NCBI GenBank assembly: GCA_963854835.1
Contig: OY978525.1
Coordinates: forward strand, 48,009,196 to 48,073,195
Direction: 5' to 3'
DNA length: 64,000 nt
Origin: Megamerina dolium
Lineage: Eukaryota > Arthropoda > Insecta > Diptera > Megamerinidae
The position numbers and the translations under genes were made by a program. Positions within the stretch are counted from its first letter, which is position 1; the number at the start of each line of letters is the position of its first letter. This document shows positions 59,364 through 64,000 of the stretch, in pieces. The notes under the pieces were generated by a model that saw only the letters and a program-made list of their open reading frames with translations, did no database searches and was not told the DNA's origin.

Positions 59364-61642
59364 CGGTACACCAAAACGAGTAACCCATTGGTTGACGAAT
59401 ACATCCGAACTGTACTAGCTTCCTGATTTGGAATGGGGTATACTTCAGGCCATTTACTGAAGTAATCTATAACCACCAGAACATACTTGTTTCCTGCGTT
59501 GCTTATTGAAAATGGTCCAGCTATGTCCATAGCAATTCGCTCGAATGGAGCACCCACGGTGTATTGGTGCATCTTACCTCGACTTTTCTTAGTGGGACCT
59601 TTGGCCATTGCACATTGCTTACACTTCCGAATCCAATCAGCGACATGGTCATGACATCCAACCCAATAAAATCGTTTCTTTATTTTCTCGACGGTTTTGG
59701 TGATTCCCAAATGCCCTCCACTGGAGGCATTGTGATACTCAGCTATCACTTCATTTATTCTCGCCTTGGGTACCACTAGAAGATCATTAGTGATTTTTCC
59801 ATCCTCACTTTCCCATTCTCGGAATAAACATCCGTCTCGTAAGTGCAGGCTTTGCCACTGCGCCCAGTATGCCTTTGCTATTGGACTCTCATTAGCCATT
59901 TCTTGCCAATCTGGACGTATGCCCTGCTCCTTGTATTCCATAATCTTTACCAGATCTGGGTCGTTCCGCTGATCTTCTTGCACTCGTTCGGTTGTCCATG
60001 ACTCTTCCGATAATACATTCGTAAGTCGTAGGTTAACAATGTGATTCTGGCTTCCTACCCGAGAACAATGTTTACTATCTACGGTGCAAGTACGACGATA
60101 TGGAGTATCAGCTTTACCACAATGAATGACATCACGATCTTCCTTTCGTTGTCCTGGTGAATTCGATCTTTGTTGCTTGCGTCGTAGGCGGCAATTACGC
60201 GCCATGTGTCCTCTTTGATCGCATATGAAGCACTTACCGGCAAATTTATTTTTGTGTTGATTCCTAGTTCTTCCTTTAGGCTTCATACTCGATTGATTGC
60301 AATCACGAGCTATATGCCCTCGTTTGTCGCAAATGAAGCACTTACCATTAAACTTGTTTTCGCGTCGACCTGTTGTTCTTCCTTCAGGCTGAACTACTGA
60401 TTTTACTGCCTGACGCACTGCTTCAACCAGATCTGTTGTTTCTGTTTCTAATTGGCGTACCCGTGGCATTGGTCGACACATGAAACTGGCGGCTTCAAAC
60501 GTTAAGGCACTACTGACTGTTTCGGCATAAGTATTCCTGGGTGACATGACTAGGGCACGCTTTGTCTCTCCATCACGTATGATACCTATGAATGCCTCTA
60601 TTTTTATTTTTTCGACGAACTCTTCCGTATTACCGGAGAACGCTAGATGACATAAGCGCTCAATATCGGAAGCGAATTCCTGAAGGCTCTCATTACTCCG
60701 TTGCACTCGCGATCTCAATTCAACTCGATGTAATTGACTCTTGTATTCATTTCCATATTTTCGCTGGAGCGTGTCCATCAGTGACTGATAGCTACCACGA
60801 TCTTTCTCTGGAATCATCTGTAACACCTCGGAAGCATTACCTTTTAATGCGACTATTAAAGCAGCAGTATTGTCGCTATCATCCCATTGATTCTTCGAAG
60901 CTGTTGTCTCGAATTGAAGCTTGAAGATATTGAATGGCGTGCTTCCGTCAAATGTTGGTGACTTTAGTTTGATTGTACTTGAATCTCTAATCACTGATGT
61001 GGCTGGTCCATTTATTTTTAGTTGATTGAGTTCGTGCTGTAATTTCTCGAACTTATCTTCCCAGTCGTCGACATGTTCCTTCAGCTTATCATCCAACTCA
61101 TCCACGTGTTCTTTCAGCTCTGTGACTTTGTCATTAATAGCTCCGGAAATTTCCTGAAATCTAAGTTCAATTCCTTTTTGTAGATTTTCGATGACGTGTT
61201 CTTGGCGAGCCGAATGTTCTTGAAACTTGTAGTCAATTGTTTTCTGGAATTCTCCCATAGCGTTTTCTTGGCGGGACGAACCTTCTTGAATTTTCATACG
61301 CAATTCAGCCGAATGTTCTTGAAGCTTGGAGCCAATGCGAGACGTATTTTCTTGTAACTTCGCATTAATTCCTTGCAGTTGCTGCTGCTGTTGTTGCATC
61401 ATGGATTTCATAAAATCCATGAGTTGACCACTCGAATCTATTTTGCTCTCTTCCTCAGCGTGCACAACTGCTTGTATATCGGCTTCCTCGAAGAACTCAT
61501 GTTCTTCTACATTAATTCCCTTAGCCTCCATAGCTTGCCTCAGCCTCACCAGCAGTACCGCCTTTGCACCTGATGACGATAGATTCATCTCTACCAACAA
61601 CTTTTTAAGTTGGTCCACTTTTAGTTGGTCAATTTTCACCAT
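59240..61642 (-). pseudogene. G2' Gag-integrase fusion frame (800 codons)
   Basis: Starts 12 bases after the primer site. Residues 4-38: SAP-like motif. Residues about 80-210: long coiled-coil with repeated QEHSA units. About 215-400: Gag capsid region. Two CCHC knuckles follow, CFICDKRGHIARDC near residue 430 and CFICDQRGHMARNC near 470. About 50 residues later the frame passes without a stop into integrase (ERVQEDQRNDPDLVK), covering the HHCC domain and the first core Asp (MDIAGPF). Protease, RT and RNase H are missing. Integrase homology ends at a 1-bp deletion near 59414; the last ~60 residues are out-of-frame. Confidence 0.9.
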
Positions 61643-61671
61643 TTTTACAGAATCCCACTTCTGACACCAAT

Positions 61672-62106
61672 TGTTACGTTTTTATTCTGTGAACGTTTAA
61701 TTCTATTTGAATTACCTTGTTCGATCACTGGATTCTGTTAATGATAACTGCAACACTTATTTTATACAACTATATACAGCAACAATTTATTTAATAATCT
61801 CTATTTACAATTAACACTGTTTACAATCAACTATTTACTATAACACTTAAATGTACTTGCAACTTTTGCCTCTGTATCAATGTTTTCGCAATCACGTTCT
61901 GAATTAGATTGATTGTCAATTCTCAACACTGGCTCTATTTATACTCTGTTGGCAACACCCTAGAATCTTCCTTTATCGAGATTCTTCTCTTCCTTTCTCG
62001 TTGGCTTGTTCTGGTTATCGCTCATTTCTTTTTGTTGACATTCGTTTCGATGCTGCCAATAGTGTCAGTCACAATAGTGATGAGTAATCAACTATCGATA
62101 CTCGTT

Positions 62107-62109
<3 letters not shown>
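61672..62109 (-). repeat. G2' 5' LTR
   Basis: 438 bases, TGTAACGAG...AACGTAACA on the minus strand, matching both G2 LTRs. A TATAAATA promoter box (minus strand, near 61937) is conserved. Confidence 0.92.
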
Positions 62110-62140
<31 letters not shown>

Positions 62141-62504
62141 ACAAAGCACGTACCGGAACAGCAAACACACACGGCACTTGAAAAAATTCACCGATATAAC
62201 ATTCACTACACCACTTTCCTTTTTCAAATGATCTTCAAACAGGATCATCTCCAATCGATACCCTACCGTTGCCTACCTCGACAATTAATTAACGAACGCT
62301 AATTCAGCCCTTCTGTACAACAAACCATAGCCACCTCCATTTAGGCTCTCTCTGCCAACCCACATAAAGCCAAGTTACAAACCCTATTCCAATGCATACA
62401 TATCCCGTATGTGGAACCAAACCATGGACAGTGGAACGCGAACTGTGATTGCGCCTTATTAATACAATCGACAATAAATGTCAAATCACAGTCCACACTC
62501 AACA
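62110..62504 (-). repeat. G3 5' LTR, outer part
   Basis: Begins with a short TA run, then matches 49826-50194 to CACACTCAACA. The sequence diverges from the 3' LTR at 62505, defining the outer LTR end. Confidence 0.88.
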
Positions 62505-64000
62505 TGATATTGAACAAATGTTGAACTGTCAAAAAATTTGTAATAATTATTTTACATTGAAGAGATCAAATTGGTAAGTTGGTAAAAATCTTATAAGATT
62601 TTTTTTAATGTATTTATATTAACAGAGAAGAAGCAATCAAGCATATTCAAGATAAGCTATACAAGCTATAGATATGTTAATTTTGGATACATCCAATAGC
62701 TCAAGTAAGTAAATTGTAAACAATTTTTTGTTGATTTTATTACAGTGTGTGTATTATATATTAGGTGTGTTTTCGTACTTTTCCAGTAACAATTATCCAG
62801 TAAATAAATTTCTGAGAATTTGACAGCATTCGCTCTCAAAGAGAAAAATATGTCAAAAAGTACAAGAACGCAGAACCAGCAAAAACCTGCAAGTTTCATA
62901 AACAGCTGATATTCCACTAAGTAAATTGCAATTGTTCGTTTGCTTGTTAGTTTCTTTTGCTTATGATCAGCCATTTTTCCTACTTGCAAGCCTTTGCTGG
63001 CATAAATTTGTCCAGTAACCATTTGCAACTTCCCCTCAAAATGAAGTGTCATTTCGCTCTCTCAATTTCCCCTTCTTTGCAAGTTTTTTTGGTACAAGAA
63101 CGCCAAAACGTCATAGTTTGTAACAATTATCACAAAGTATTGCGTACGAGAACACTCCTATTATTTATATTAACAGAAGCAAGCATATTCATCAGAAGCC
63201 ATGCAAACCATAGAATTCTCAATTTTGATGGATACAGCCAATACCTGAAGTAAGTAAACTGTTTACAATTTATTTTGATTTTATTACTTTGCATCTATGT
63301 TGAATATGCAATTGAAAAAAAAAGAAAAGTGAAAGTGCTGTCTTTCTTACTGAGATAGAATAGAATTTAGTTAAAATCTGTTAACCTTGCTTGCATTGTA
63401 GTGCTTTTAATTTGTGTAACTTTTGTCGTGAAATGCAACTGGTGGTGAGCGCCTCAGTGCAGTTAAAATCTAACCAGATCATAAATTCGCCAAAAGTGAA
63501 TTGTAATCACTTGAAGTCTTTGTTGCAGTGACAAGAATATGGTGTGAGCATATTTGGCGAATTTATAGTCTGGAATGTTGTGTTGTATGTGTCAACATTA
63601 TAAAATTCCAGCGTTCGTTAATTTGCATATTCAACATAGTATTATGGGCACAACAAATAAGTCTTAATCTCCGGCTTGTTAATAATTTATAAATGCTTTT
63701 ATTGATATCTATATCATTTTTTTTTATTTGCAGATTATTAGTATTACTATTACAACATTGCCACATCAGTGCAACCGACGTTAAAAGTTTACCGACGGAA
63801 AACTCCCTCACTTAAACAAATATATGTCGTAAGTATCAATATACGCTTAATTATACTAATAATATAAATTACCTAAAACATATATTCCATTGGAGAAATA
63901 ATTTATTTCTTATATTTTCCAGTTCGGATCTAAGTGGTTGCATCCAAAACAACAACCTTTTTAAACAAATTATTTAAATAGCAAAAATACCTTTTCCAGA
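62505..64000 (+). other. Non-element-like region with splice-bounded segments
   Basis: No transposon domain or long frame is convincing. On the plus strand four segments are preceded by pyrimidine-rich CAG acceptors, and three of them are followed by GTAAGT donors: 62626-62704, 63177-63249, 63734-63828 and 63923 onward (running to the window end). The first two are diverged copies of each other, including the flanking intron starts. This may be part of a host transcript, perhaps untranslated. The 128-codon minus frame at 62666-63052 has no recognised domain. Confidence 0.4.

Larger units (their letters stand above)
58347..62109 (-). mobile_element. Ty3/gypsy element G2' (second G2-family copy) in G3 LTR
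   Basis: Minus strand. The 5' LTR is 61672-62109, with a tRNA-Leu primer site at 61654-61669, a Gag-integrase frame and a 3' LTR 58347-58657 cut short of its last ~130 bases. Protease, RT and RNase H are absent. It sits in the G3 LTR beside a TA run. The left junction also lacks about 600 bases of G3 LTR, so one deletion removed both. Confidence 0.92.

Noticed and set aside
62666..63052. 128-codon minus-strand frame at the right edge
   Set aside because: No recognisable domain, and it overlaps plus-strand segments with good splice sites; it looks like a chance frame.

Overview
This window looks like a heterochromatin-like stretch of an insect genome, almost certainly a fly. It is built almost entirely from nested, broken retrotransposons. 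The organism call rests on the element mix: an R1-clade LINE, Jockey LINEs with a dipteran-type Inr plus DPE promoter, an env-bearing gypsy/errantivirus, several BEL/Pao elements, Ty3/gypsy elements primed by tRNA-Leu, and an RTE-type LINE. I cannot name the species; a higher dipteran such as a tephritid is a guess. I found no intact host protein gene, rRNA gene or CRISPR array.

Layout. 1-6735: an R1-clade LINE (+) split by a Jockey LINE (copy 1, minus, 2832-6038, 8-bp target duplication) and by a short SINE-like repeat. 6818-8724: BEL/Pao gag/protease debris on both strands. 8835-24633: Ty3/gypsy element G1 (+). Its 3' LTR is split by Ty3/gypsy element G2 (15680-24289, GTAT target duplication), and G2 itself carries a minus-strand BEL/Pao element (18191-22560) that replaced its RT and RNase H. 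24634-26346: TA repeats, unassigned sequence and a SINE-like copy with a 15-bp target duplication. 26347-33690: an errantivirus relic with gag, protease, env and 3' LTR, missing RT and the integrase core, and interrupted by Jockey copy 2 (28267-30591). 33791-34143: TA-type microsatellite. 34150-39405: a minus-strand BEL/Pao relic split by an RTE-type LINE (+). 39430-47738: plus-strand BEL/Pao debris, a 172-bp tandem duplication of an LTR end plus primer site, and a foldback element (43225-44659) enclosing a dimeric SINE with a tRNA-like head. 47739-62504: a minus-strand Ty3/gypsy element G3 with LTRs of about 2.46 kb. Its 5' LTR holds a second G2-family copy (G2', 58347-62109) that encodes an 800-residue Gag-integrase fusion frame. 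62505-64000: non-element-like sequence with four segments bounded by splice-site consensus, two of them duplicates, so possibly part of a host transcript.

No autonomous element survives. Every copy carries stops, frameshifts or deletions, though Jockey copy 2 RT, the RTE RT, the BEL-2 RT/RNase H and the G2' Gag-integrase frame remain long. The most unusual observations are the in-frame Gag-integrase fusion with an N-terminal SAP-like motif, two snap-back inverted insertions with 3-nt spacers, four 20-bp dyads in the errantivirus leader, the foldback/SINE composite, and the duplicated exon-like units at the right edge.
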